From: Anditalea andensis
Lineage (GTDB): Bacteria; Bacteroidota; Bacteroidia; Cytophagales; Cyclobacteriaceae
DNA length: 64,000 nucleotides
Reading direction: 5' to 3'
Assembly: GCF_000714815.1 (NCBI RefSeq)
Contig: NZ_JMIH01000018.1
Span: 62,001 to 126,000, forward strand
The first letter of the stretch is position 1; every line of letters starts with the position of its first letter. Shown here in pieces: positions 39,701 through 47,757 of the stretch. The notes beneath the pieces are model-generated. The model saw nothing but the letters and a program-made list of their open reading frames with translations. It searched no databases and was not told the origin of the DNA. The translations under genes and the position numbers were made by a program.

Positions 39701-40891
39701 AAAAATTAATCCTCCCCCATTTGTCCCAATCCATAGGTTACCATATTTATCTTCCACAAAACGGTTGATGTCATTAAATGGAAGGCTTTCTTTACGGGAT
39801 TTATGATGTCTATAATGGGTGAATCTGATATTGTTTTTATGAAAATAATTCAGGCCATTTTTATAGGTCCCCACCCATATGATCCCTTCCTGATCTTTGT
39901 GAAGGGCATAGATGCTATTTTGTGACAAACTATTAGGGTTCTCGTTGTCTTGCATGATATGCCTCACCCCAAAATTGCTTTTATCCAAAAGGTTAATTCC
40001 TCCATGATCAGTGCCTATCCAGATGTTACCATCTTCATCTTCTATCACGGCACTTACCAAATCAGAGTTTAGCCTATGGCCTTTACTTTCTTTATGGATA
40101 TGATGTATTTTATTCTCTTTGGCATTAAAATAAAAAACACCTCTTCTTTCATCAGGCAGATATATCCATATATCCCCATCACGATCTGCTAAGAGTTTAT
40201 AAGAGAAATATTCTTCAGAAAATAAAGCATTTATACTGTAGTCCCGAAAGAGGATTTGCATGGAGGCACCATCTCTTTTCTCCAGTACCCCATTGGTGTA
40301 AATGACCCATTTATGTCCATTCATATCTCTTACAATATGAGATACGCCCCCATCTGAATCGGAAGGAATAATGAAATTATCCGTTTTATGATGCTCCGGA
40401 TCATATCGGCTCAATCCGCCATTCTTATGCAAAAACCAAAACTGGCCACTATCATCCGCAATTATCTCTTCCAATTCATGATCTATAAGTTTATATGGAT
40501 CCAAAAAAGGTGTTAAGTTCTCAGAAAATTGTTCCAGCCTGGCATCATATACATTTAATCCATCTAAAGTCTTTACCCAAAGATTATCCGCAGGATCTAA
40601 AAACAGTTGTTTTATAGCATTGGAATTAATAGTAGTAGTATCTGCCGGATCATGTTTATACACTTTTACATGATATCCATCAAACCTATTTAAACCCGAA
40701 GCCGTACCAATCCAAAGAAATCCTGTTTTGTCCTTTAAAAAGCTATTCACCTGATTATGAGATAATCCATTTTTTGTACCCAATTTGGTAAACCTATAGG
40801 GATCGGTGTCATAGGGAGACTGCTCACCATATACCCCAAAAGATAGAAGCGCAAAACAAATAGAATTTAAAAACAGAAAGTACTTTACCAT
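36764..40891 (-). CDS. Hybrid two-component system regulator (HTCS), likely xyloglucan sensor
   Basis: About 1375 residues from the ATG at 40891, which gives the best signal peptide (MVKYFLFLNSICFALLSFG). Longer in-frame starts at 40906 (ATG) and 40924 (TTG) exist. The order is a double periplasmic propeller of WIG/WVG-type repeats (about 30-700), a Y_Y_Y domain (about 720-790), one membrane helix (about 801-823), a HisKA domain with His864 (TNISHEFRTP), an HATPase domain (about 930-1080; NLLSNAFKF, GSGIGLSI), a receiver with Asp1170 (IVSDLMMP), and an AraC-type DNA-binding domain (about 1270-1370). HTCS proteins bind an oligosaccharide in the periplasm and turn on the adjacent locus. It starts the run of minus-strand xyloglucan genes. 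Confidence 0.95.
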   Translation of the reverse strand: MVKYFLFLNSICFALLSFGVYGEQSPYDTDPYRFTKLGTKNGLSHNQVNSFLKDKTGFLWIGTASGLNRFDGYHVKVYKHDPADTTTINSNAIKQLFLDPADNLWVKTLDGLNVYDARLEQFSENLTPFLDPYKLIDHELEEIIADDSGQFWFLHKNGGLSRYDPEHHKTDNFIIPSDSDGGVSHIVRDMNGHKWVIYTNGVLEKRDGASMQILFRDYSINALFSEEYFSYKLLADRDGDIWIYLPDERRGVFYFNAKENKIHHIHKESKGHRLNSDLVSAVIEDEDGNIWIGTDHGGINLLDKSNFGVRHIMQDNENPNSLSQNSIYALHKDQEGIIWVGTYKNGLNYFHKNNIRFTHYRHHKSRKESLPFNDINRFVEDKYGNLWIGTNGGGLIFMDRGNQKFTQFTQQNSHGLSSDVVVSLLYDSHDRLWVGTYFGGLIRYDGKQFSPITRDGPGLLDENIWELFEDSKGNIWIGTLSNGIYYLQGGSTQFSDPPIKDGHSMLNASYVAAIEEDREGRIWVGGTSGVDIINPQSGSVMHFSHEIHKNKSLVHDNVLSILHDHKGNMWIGTQGGLSLYDSRNQCFKNFTDRDGLPHSTVLTLLENEGQIWMSTPNGLASLKYNNDDEYEILRYNELDGLQDNAFNENAAYKTKKGEMIFGGPNGFNIFDPKLLVTNKNSPAVVFTDFQLFNKSLSVGKEINGRAILESSLQNTEKITLKHFENVFSVSFAALNFFHPEKNMYKYKLEGFDTEWITLDGNNRQVTYTNLDPGSYALQVLAANNDGVWSAVPAQLNITVLAPFWLTPTAYFVYFVMIIGMLYMSRRWLLIKAKNRFLIEQERRESRQLHELDLMKIRFLTNISHEFRTPLSLIMAPIEKILKEPNNDRQKFQFQMIHRNARRLLHLVNQLLDFRKIEVEGLELHLSKGNIIKFLKEAVYSFNELSQNKAISLSFQSDTESLIAFFDIDKLEKILFNLLSNAFKFTPEGGEITVAVFCRNIPEDDEKSELTIWVKDTGIGIPKDRQAQIFERFYTHEVPDSMVNQGSGIGLSITKEFVRLHGGNIQLESTPGEGSTFKISIPLKTVEKGLANNTSELTGIVRETTDKPATDTGSNDVNLQKLTVLLIEDNDDFRLYLKTGLEEFFEVLEAKNGKEGWKIALAGMPALIVSDLMMPIMNGIALCKKIKNDPRTAHIPVILLTAFTGEDQKLEGLHIGANDYVTKPFNFDLLLSRINNLIKQNQLLQQKYEKKVSIQTSQAEITSMDDKLIVKVMKIVEENFSDPDFSVEFLSREMGMSRVHLYNKLSTLTGKTPIEFIRCMRLQRSLQYLQKSQLSVSEVAYKVGFNNAKTFTKYFKAAYNMIPSAYAAAEKKTPMS

Positions 40892-40924
40892 TATTAAATT
40901 TAACATTTCCACTAATGTAATCAA

Positions 40925-41345
40925 TTAGAAAAAAATTATGACGCACGAACCTATTATTTTGAACAGCTTAAGGAAAAAAAATTAATTAAGTACCTAAAAA
41001 CCCAATAGTAGATTTTAGCAAGGTTATCATGTAAACGTTAAATTGATTCAATCATATTCCTGAGGAACATACTGGATTTCTGTACTTGTATCAATGCTTC
41101 ATCAGAAGTAAATTATAACTTAAATTCCACGCACCATAGAAGCATCAGCCCCATAAAAAAATGGGAATCATTTATTTAGGTCCATATTTTGCTCCAATTG
41201 GGAATTATGATCAGCTTTTGAAATAAAAACTGAAATATTATGGGCTTTTAACTTGATCTTAAATATCCTATAATTTAAAAACTACCCTAACCGCTGATGT
41301 TAAACGGTTTTTTATATTTTAATCTTTCATAATTACACACTACGT
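40925..41345. other. Divergent intergenic region
   Basis: About 420 bases between the HTCS gene and the AI-2E-type permease gene. It must hold both promoters. It is AT-rich, and I see no convincing operator, repeat or small gene. Confidence 0.4.
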
Positions 41346-42434
41346 ATGGCAAAATTAGGAATCAGCAAGATAAACAGCATACTAATAATGGTTCTTGCCC
41401 TAATAGCAATTTTATATTTAGGTGAATCTTTTTTAAAACCCATTACCTTGGCATTTTTTTTCGCCACATTAATGAAACCCGTTTGTGTATTATTTGAAAA
41501 ATGGGGAATTGGAAGGGTAATTGCATCACTTCTTTGTACGGTAATTGTATTTTTAAGCGTATCAGGTTTGATATTTTTAATTGTCCGTCAAGCTTCTGAA
41601 TTTGCTGACGATCTACCAGAATTAGCTGAGGAAATAAAAGGATTTATACCCGAAGTACAGAATAAAATTGCCAGTTCTACAGGCGTATCCACTACCCAGC
41701 AAAGTCAAATGTTCGAGGATCAGTCCGATGGTATATTTGAAGGATTACAAACATATGTACAGGGAATATTGCAGAATACATTTACCACCTTCGGCCATTT
41801 TTTCCTCACCTTGGTATACCTATTTCTCTTTTTGATCCACAGATCAAAGTTTAAAAAGGTCATCTTAAAATATATACATCACAAAAATAGAGAAAATGGA
41901 CATAAAGTGATAGATAAAGCTGCCTCTGTATCCCATCATTATCTATGGGGCAGAATTAAGGTGATGACTATATTGGGTATCATGTACCTGATTACTTTTT
42001 TGGTATTTGATATTCGGTATGCCTTGCTATTTACTATTCTGGGCGCCCTGATTACTATTATACCATACATAGGTCCTCTCCTGAGCGGAGTATTGCCTGT
42101 AGCATTTGCTCTTCTGGAAGGTAACGACACCTCCTTTATGCTTCTTTTTGCCACAGTTATATTGATCATACAACTGATAGAAAGCTATATATTGGAGCCG
42201 TGGATTATTGGTAATGAGGTCAGTCTTACACCCTTGTTTATCATCATAGCCATCATAATAGGCGGAATGCTATGGGGCATACTGGGAATGATATTATTTG
42301 TTCCCTTATTTGCCATCGTAAAGATTATTTTTGATCATATTGAAAAATTCAGACCGTTGGCTTTTTTAATGAGCAATGTGGATGATGCCAGCGTAAGCAA
42401 TAGGCTTAAAGAAGAAAAGGAGTACCTTACATAA
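41346..42434 (+). CDS. AI-2E family (PerM-type) inner-membrane permease
   Basis: 362 residues with about eight hydrophobic segments: two near 12-45, one at 60-85, one at 150-170, then four between 205 and 345. A soluble loop (about 88-145) lies between the early helices. The C-terminal block (LFTILGALITIIPYIGPLLSGVLPV, then GGMLWGILGMILFVPLFAIVKIIFD) is the family signature. Members are named for AI-2 export but also act as Na+/H+ antiporters or general exporters, so substrate is unknown. Monocistronic, divergent from the HTCS gene and facing the LOG-family gene. Confidence 0.9.
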   Translation: MAKLGISKINSILIMVLALIAILYLGESFLKPITLAFFFATLMKPVCVLFEKWGIGRVIASLLCTVIVFLSVSGLIFLIVRQASEFADDLPELAEEIKGFIPEVQNKIASSTGVSTTQQSQMFEDQSDGIFEGLQTYVQGILQNTFTTFGHFFLTLVYLFLFLIHRSKFKKVILKYIHHKNRENGHKVIDKAASVSHHYLWGRIKVMTILGIMYLITFLVFDIRYALLFTILGALITIIPYIGPLLSGVLPVAFALLEGNDTSFMLLFATVILIIQLIESYILEPWIIGNEVSLTPLFIIIAIIIGGMLWGILGMILFVPLFAIVKIIFDHIEKFRPLAFLMSNVDDASVSNRLKEEKEYLT

Positions 42435-42554
42435 GAGCTTCATAGCCTGCTGAGACACTTTTGTTAATACAGCATAACCTCGCATAATAATAATATCTGC
42501 AAACATCTTATAACTTACCTCATCAGGAAGTGCATGTTTGGCTATATCGATCAT
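42433..42554 (-). CDS. Possible small ORF or gene remnant
   Basis: About 40 codons from an ATG at 42554 read as a plausible protein start (MIDIAKHALPDEVSYKMFAD). The frame continues to 42366 by running into the 3' end of the permease gene on the other strand. The composition looks protein-like, but I do not recognise it. It may be a remnant or chance; confidence is low. Confidence 0.2.
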
Positions 42555-42627
42555 CGTCAGCTAATGTCGCACTCCTTTTCTTTAAGTATATTCATATTCA
42601 ATTTCCTTCTATGGTTTTTGATATCTT

Positions 42628-43383
42628 TCAAATACCTTCTTCGCCCAATAAAGTGGACGGTTTTACTTTTTGAGATCGCTGAAGCTTAAAACCTTCAATG
42701 GCATATTTTCTGATATGTTCCTGCATTTCTTCCACTGAATCCGTCAGAAGAAACAGGTCAAGGTCTTCCTTGTTTATAGTACCGTACTCTGCCATGTATT
42801 TTATATGTGCATAGATGTGCCTATGAAAATCGCTACACATCAATACCACGGGGAAGGATCTCATCACTCTGGTCTGGATAAGGGTAAGCGCCTCAAAAAA
42901 CTCATCTAAAGTTCCAAAACCACCAGGGAGTACTACAAATGCATAACTGTATTTGGACAAAAGCACCTTTCTGACAAAAAAGTACTTAAAATCCATAAAT
43001 CTATCCAAATAGGGATTTTGAAACTGCTCAAAAGGCAAAATGATATTGCAGCCGACAGATTTACCCCCTACATTTTTGGCACCTCTATTGGCGGCTTCCA
43101 TTATTCCTGGTCCTCCGCCCGTCATCACAGTAAAGCCCATCCTACTGACGGTTTCGCCCACCTTTACACCTAACTGATAAAATTTATCATTTTCTTCAAA
43201 CCTAGCAGACCCAAATACCGTGACGCATGGCCCCACAAAATGCAGCATTCTTAATCCTTTTATAAATTCACGGGCTACCTTCCATACAAATTTCAGGTTT
43301 TTGATCCTGGTCTGAGGGCCTGCAAAAAACTCTTTTTCATCCGGATGCGCCAAAGGATGAAATTCATCTATTTCTTTTTTCAT
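42628..43383 (-). CDS. LOG-family (TIGR00730) Rossmann-fold protein, putative nucleotide 5'-monophosphate phosphoribohydrolase
   Basis: 251 residues. The Rossmann fold carries the two family motifs: GGGPGIMEAANRGA (about 100-113) and PGGFGTLDEFFEA (about 165-177). LOG enzymes cleave N6-substituted AMP (cytokinin nucleotides) or related monophosphates to base plus ribose 5-phosphate; older annotations call them lysine decarboxylase. It is longer than minimal LOG proteins (about 180-200), with an N-terminal extension of about 50 residues. Its start codon lies in the conserved end of a dispersed repeat copy (43376-43428). Confidence 0.88.
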   Translation of the reverse strand: MKKEIDEFHPLAHPDEKEFFAGPQTRIKNLKFVWKVAREFIKGLRMLHFVGPCVTVFGSARFEENDKFYQLGVKVGETVSRMGFTVMTGGGPGIMEAANRGAKNVGGKSVGCNIILPFEQFQNPYLDRFMDFKYFFVRKVLLSKYSYAFVVLPGGFGTLDEFFEALTLIQTRVMRSFPVVLMCSDFHRHIYAHIKYMAEYGTINKEDLDLFLLTDSVEEMQEHIRKYAIEGFKLQRSQKVKPSTLLGEEGI

Positions 43384-43428
43384 CTGTCTATAATTTTGTT
43401 AAAGATCATAACTTGTCCCATACAGAAG
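43376..43428 (-). repeat. Dispersed repeat, partial copy E, ending at the LOG gene start
   Basis: On the minus strand the order GGGACAAGTTATGA, TTTAACAAAATTATA, ACAGATGAAA matches the terminal third of copies B and D. The ATG of ACAGATG is the start codon of the LOG-family gene (43383). Upstream of about 43428 the similarity fades. Confidence 0.6.
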
Positions 43429-44800
43429 GTCGAGAGGAAAGCTGTACTGAATGCTTCCATATATCGTAACTTCTGTTCTATTCATAAATTGATACTGGTA
43501 ATTGAGAGGTACATTTGATAATAGTGGAAATGAGGTTAAATAAGTACGGCTACATTCAATTATTGTTTATGTTGAAATACATTAGAACCCATATTCTTCT
43601 TAAACATAATGAAAAGAAGAGAGTGCTAAAAACACCATTCATTCAAATACCATACAAAAAGACACCAAATTGAAAAATACGTAAAGCTTTTTGAAAAAAG
43701 ACAGGTAAAAATTTAATAGCACCAAAACAGTATGGCTAATTCAGGTTAATTCAGTTCGAGTAATACTAATAAGTTAATGGAACTGAACCCCATTAGGGAT
43801 CAATAATTTAAATAAGAAAAATCAATTCAAAGCAATAGAGGCATACATAAACATCTTAGGTATAAGATTTTTATGTATTTAAGCTATCATTAACATCAAA
43901 CTATGTCCAATAATAACCTTATAAAAAGGATGCCTTCAAATGATCACCCTCAAACTATTGAAGCACTATCAGCGGATGTACGGTAATGAAATCACCCAAA
44001 AAGTCAAAGAACTGACTGCCGGTGAGATTAAGATCACATAGCCCATGCTCCATCAGCAATATCTTGGAGACAGCATAGCTGGAAGCGTAATAGTATCTGG
44101 CATATTTCTTTTACCGTTGCTCCAAGTTTGCAGGGGAAAATATGCCAGAGAGTTTAAATCTTACCGGAAATATGCTTCGTTACGCCAGCGTATCTATATC
44201 CTCATGCCTTTTGGAGGTAGGAATCCAATTTTTATTTCTGTTTACCAGCAGATTAGGAAATATTAATATGGGGAAAATTGCATTTATAGGTTACTGGGTG
44301 TGGTTGGCCATCGCTATTGTATTTTAACATTTTGGATATTGGTTTGTATTCGAAAAAGTCTGAAGAACAGCATGGCCAGAACAAAAAAGCTCAAATATAT
44401 TTACCAAACCACATAAATTATAAATTCAGTTACTTTAAACTTTAATCAGAAAAGCCGATTAAAACATGGAAAGCAAATCCTTTTCCAAGAGCATTACTAA
44501 TTATATCTAAGCTTAACAGTAATCCCAAAAACACCATAGGCCTGTCCATAAATGTCCTAAAGCCAGAGCTATTGCCTAATATGGGCAATAAATCCAAAAC
44601 AAGATATTTTTAACTGGCTTAGGAGGTCCAATTAATGTCCGTTTTATGTTTTCATTACAATATCTTCAATGCGAGAAATATTGTACCAACTTAAAATATA
44701 TAGTTGATAGCAATACTTTATAAACTGTAGCCACCTATAGCGTGACAATAAGACAAATAAAATGATTTAAATATCGCTATCTTTAACTTTTCCACTTTCT
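43429..44800. other. Long poorly coding region with possible gene debris
   Basis: About 1.37 kb with no convincing gene. Short open stretches exist: an ATG ORF near 43937 (MITLKLLKHYQRMYGNEIT, about 33 codons) and overlapping plus-strand frames of about 60-73 codons at 44045-44327, one of which is hydrophobic. They lack shared family features and may be decayed genes. The cyclophilin promoter should lie near 44720-44800. Confidence 0.35.
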
Positions 44801-45397
44801 ATGCAGCATATGATACATAATTTTCTTTTTCCACTCTTAGTTTTTTTTCAGTTTCACATATCGGACATAAATAGTGTGCAACCAGTCGGATTGATAGAAA
44901 CCCCATTGGGAAACATCTACATCCTATTTCATGAACAGACGCCAAATCATAGAAAAAGCTTCATCCAACTGGCAGAAGCAGGCTATTGGGATTCTTTGAC
45001 ATTCAACAGGGTGATACCAAATTTTGTAGCTCAGGGAGGATGTCCTGATACGGAAGAAGGATTTAACGATCCTGAGTATCTACTATCCCCAGAATTAGAC
45101 AGTGACCTTACCCATATCTACGGAGCAGTAGGTGCGGGCAGGGATGAAAACCCAGGAAAAGTCTCGGCTACCTGCCAGTTTTACATCGTCCAGAATCCAA
45201 AAGGACTGCATAGACTAGATGGGGACTATACTATTTTCGGACAGGTAATCAGGGGGATGGATGTCATCGACCAAATAGTGGGCATACCTACTTCAGCAGA
45301 AAACACACCTATCCGACCGATATCTATGATTGTCAAAATTCTTCAGATGGAGGAAAAGGAAATAGATAAATTAAAAGCAGTGGATAAAATTATATAA
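44801..45397 (+). CDS. Secreted cyclophilin-type peptidyl-prolyl isomerase
   Basis: 198 residues with an N-terminal signal sequence (HNFLFPLLVFFQFHIS). The cyclophilin core is intact: IETPLGNIYI, LTFNRVIPNFVAQGG (with the catalytic Arg), TCQFYIVQ and GDYTIFGQVIRGMDVID. A short insert (GCPDTEEGFNDPEYLLSPEL) matches other Bacteroidota periplasmic cyclophilins. It would catalyse cis-trans proline isomerisation during folding in the periplasm. It stands alone, followed by two tandem copies of the dispersed repeat. Confidence 0.92.
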   Translation: MQHMIHNFLFPLLVFFQFHISDINSVQPVGLIETPLGNIYILFHEQTPNHRKSFIQLAEAGYWDSLTFNRVIPNFVAQGGCPDTEEGFNDPEYLLSPELDSDLTHIYGAVGAGRDENPGKVSATCQFYIVQNPKGLHRLDGDYTIFGQVIRGMDVIDQIVGIPTSAENTPIRPISMIVKILQMEEKEIDKLKAVDKII

Positions 45398-45401
45398 TAA
45401 G

Positions 45402-45554
45402 AATCAAGCATGACGAATACGGTAAACAACCGTATGCCTTCCCGATACTCAAGATAGTACGGGGCACCGGGAAAACCACGCTAGATTCCATCATTAAATT
45501 TGCTACGGGACCAGTTATGACCTATGAAAAACAAAAATATAAACAAATGAAATC
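45402..45554 (+). repeat. Dispersed structured repeat, copy C (first of tandem)
   Basis: About 153 bases. Its hairpin is longer than in other copies (ATACGGT-AAACA-ACCGTAT, 45417-45435), and a second inverted pair of CCCG/CGGG segments follows. The later blocks (AGATTCCATC, GGGACCAGTTATGACC, ATAAACAAATGAAATC) match copies A, B and D. It runs straight into copy D, sharing AATGAAATC. Confidence 0.75.
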
Positions 45555-45672
45555 GAGCAGGAGGAAAACCTCACACACTGGCATGATTATAGGCCCTAGC
45601 GAGATTCCATCCCGTTTCCTTCGTCACGGGAGAAGTTATGACGGTTAAAAAACAATAATAAACAGATGAAAC
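45546..45672 (+). repeat. Dispersed structured repeat, copy D (second of tandem)
   Basis: About 127 bases directly after copy C. The hairpin GAGG-AAAA-CCTC lies at 45561-45572. The shared blocks are ACACACTGGCATGATTATAG, GCGAGATTCCATC, GAGAAGTTATGAC and ATAAACAGATGAAA. The final ATG (45666) is the start codon of the oxidoreductase gene. From its own first ATG (45547) it encodes 33 codons to a TAA, in parallel with copy B. Confidence 0.8.
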
Positions 45673-46739
45673 AAACCATCAAAATACTAATAGTCGGTTG
45701 TGGCAACATGGGTGCTTCACATGCCATGGCATATCACATAATGCCGGAATTTGAAATTTGTGGTCTGGTATCCAGAGGAAACAGTAAAAATAAACTCAAC
45801 GAAAAGTTGGGGAGCAGTTATACCCTATTTTCGGATTATGAGGAAGCTTTGCACCGATCCAAACCGGATGCCGTTTGTATCTCTACCTATCCGGATACGC
45901 ATGAGGAATTTGCTATAAAAGCATTAGAAAACAATTGCCACCTGTTTATAGAAAAGCCCATAGCAGCAACACTTTTAGGGGCAGAAAAAATCATATCAGC
46001 GGCCAAAAAGACAAATAGAAAAGTAGTAGTTGGCTATATATTACGTCATCATCCCTCCTGGCAGACGTTCATCACCGAAGCACAGAGGTTGGGCAAACCT
46101 CTGGTAATGCGCATGAACCTCAACCAGCAGAGCCATGGCTACATGTGGGATGTACACCGTAACCTGATGAAAAGCCTGAGCCCTATAGTAGACTGTGGCG
46201 TCCACTATATAGATGTGATGTGCCAGATGACCCGATCCAAACCAATATCCGTATCCGCAATAGGTGCCAGGCTGACAGAGGATATACCAGAGGACAATTA
46301 TAACTATGGGCAGTTGCAGATCCGATTTGAGGATGGGTCGGTAGGCTGGTATGAGGCAGGCTGGGGCCCTATGGTGTCTGACAATGCCTTCTTTATCAAA
46401 GATGTATTTGGTCCCAAAGGTGCTGTATCCATCCAAGCAAAAAATGCAGGTTCGGCTGGTAAATCAGATGACGTAGACTCCCACACCAAAACAGAAAGTA
46501 TTAAAATCCACCATTCGGAAATAGATGATGAAAACAACTTCACCAAAAAAGATCAGTGGATCGATCTACAGGATGAACCCGACCATCAGGAACTTTGCAA
46601 TAGGGAACAGCAGTATTTTTTAAATGCTATCCAGGAAGATTTTGATCTGGCAGAACATTTAGAGGATGCGTATAATAGTCTTAAAATTGCATTTGCCTGT
46701 GACGAATCCATACGTACAGAAAAAACAGTTTATCTTTAA
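45666..46739 (+). CDS. Gfo/Idh/MocA-family NAD(P)-dependent oxidoreductase
   Basis: 357 residues. The Rossmann domain begins KILIVGCGNMGASHA. The EKP motif (FIEKPIAATLLGAEKI, about 98) and the substrate-domain helix DCGVHYIDVMCQM carry the catalytic Lys and His. Members oxidise or reduce sugar-like substrates such as inositol or keto-sugars; the exact one cannot be assigned. The start ATG lies in the conserved end of repeat copy D, so its translation leader is repeat-derived. It converges with the kinase gene, with 1 base between their stops. Confidence 0.9.
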   Translation: MKQTIKILIVGCGNMGASHAMAYHIMPEFEICGLVSRGNSKNKLNEKLGSSYTLFSDYEEALHRSKPDAVCISTYPDTHEEFAIKALENNCHLFIEKPIAATLLGAEKIISAAKKTNRKVVVGYILRHHPSWQTFITEAQRLGKPLVMRMNLNQQSHGYMWDVHRNLMKSLSPIVDCGVHYIDVMCQMTRSKPISVSAIGARLTEDIPEDNYNYGQLQIRFEDGSVGWYEAGWGPMVSDNAFFIKDVFGPKGAVSIQAKNAGSAGKSDDVDSHTKTESIKIHHSEIDDENNFTKKDQWIDLQDEPDHQELCNREQQYFLNAIQEDFDLAEHLEDAYNSLKIAFACDESIRTEKTVYL

Positions 46740-46740
46740 C

Positions 46741-47757
46741 CTACTTAAACAACTGTTTATTCCATTTCATATAAAACTCCATAAGCTGTAAATACTTCTT
46801 TGTCTCCTGCAAATGATTAAATTTGTCTTCAGGAGTCTGATCAGACCTCAGGGCATGTACTTTGGCCCGAATATTTGCTCTGAGGCACTTGTAGTAATTA
46901 AATATAGCACTGTCTTCTGCTATTTCAAAACAAGGAACTGCCTGCGTATAATGCGCCAAGAAACTTTCGGAAAGATCATACCGATCATGAACCTCCAGCT
47001 CCATACACAGAAAAGCTACTTCATAAAGTAAGTCTATCTGCCTAAAAGATTCATTAAATTCTATCCCATCAAATAAGATAGGCGTATCATATAAGAAGAT
47101 ATTTCCGCTATGCAGGTCCCCATGCACGTCCCGCTGAAACCCAATCTTCACCCTCTCTTCCAGTCTGTGTTGATAAAGAACCAAAAATTGATCACTCCAA
47201 ACCATCGATGAAGTAATAATGTCCCGGAAAACAGTTCCCAGCTGAAATTCCACCAACGCACCAACTTGTTCTAAATCGTTGAAAAGACCGGAGGATTCAG
47301 ATAGGCTAAATGGATGGTATGTCATATCTGCATTGTTATGAAATGAACCGATCAGCTCAGCCAAGGGCTTCATTGAATCGCTACTGACAGCTGATTTTTT
47401 AAGAAGTGTGTCCATTTGTTTGGCACTATCCATTCTTTTCATCTTTACGGCATAATCCATTATATCCCCAGCTTCTCCGCCCAGTGACCATTCCCCATTA
47501 TTTAATGTAACAGGAACCACACCCAGGTAGATCGGCGAATACCGACTGTTCAATATGATTTCTTTCTCACAGTTGCCTTTTCTTAAATCAAGAGAGGTAT
47601 AATCCAAAAAAGAAAGTTTTATTGGCTTTTTGATTTTATAAGCCAAATCATCTGTCAGAATTACCCAAGAGATATGTGTATCTATTACATGCCCATTTAA
47701 AGTCTGGGCACCAGTTTTACCCCTTTTAGCCAGTTCAAGTACCTCAGTTTCCGTCAT
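46741..47757 (-). CDS. Aminoglycoside-phosphotransferase-like kinase (COG2187 type)
   Basis: 338 residues with a protein-kinase-like fold. The catalytic loop DVHGDLHSGNIF (about 205-216) and the metal-binding LFDGIEFNESF fit the APH family. The N-terminal region (THISWVILTDDLAYKIKKPIKLSFLDYTSL) is the typical start of COG2187. In many bacteria this domain is fused to a P-loop kinase domain; here that second domain is the separate upstream gene, overlapping by 14 bases. Substrate unknown. Confidence 0.85.
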   Translation of the reverse strand: MTETEVLELAKRGKTGAQTLNGHVIDTHISWVILTDDLAYKIKKPIKLSFLDYTSLDLRKGNCEKEIILNSRYSPIYLGVVPVTLNNGEWSLGGEAGDIMDYAVKMKRMDSAKQMDTLLKKSAVSSDSMKPLAELIGSFHNNADMTYHPFSLSESSGLFNDLEQVGALVEFQLGTVFRDIITSSMVWSDQFLVLYQHRLEERVKIGFQRDVHGDLHSGNIFLYDTPILFDGIEFNESFRQIDLLYEVAFLCMELEVHDRYDLSESFLAHYTQAVPCFEIAEDSAIFNYYKCLRANIRAKVHALRSDQTPEDKFNHLQETKKYLQLMEFYMKWNKQLFK

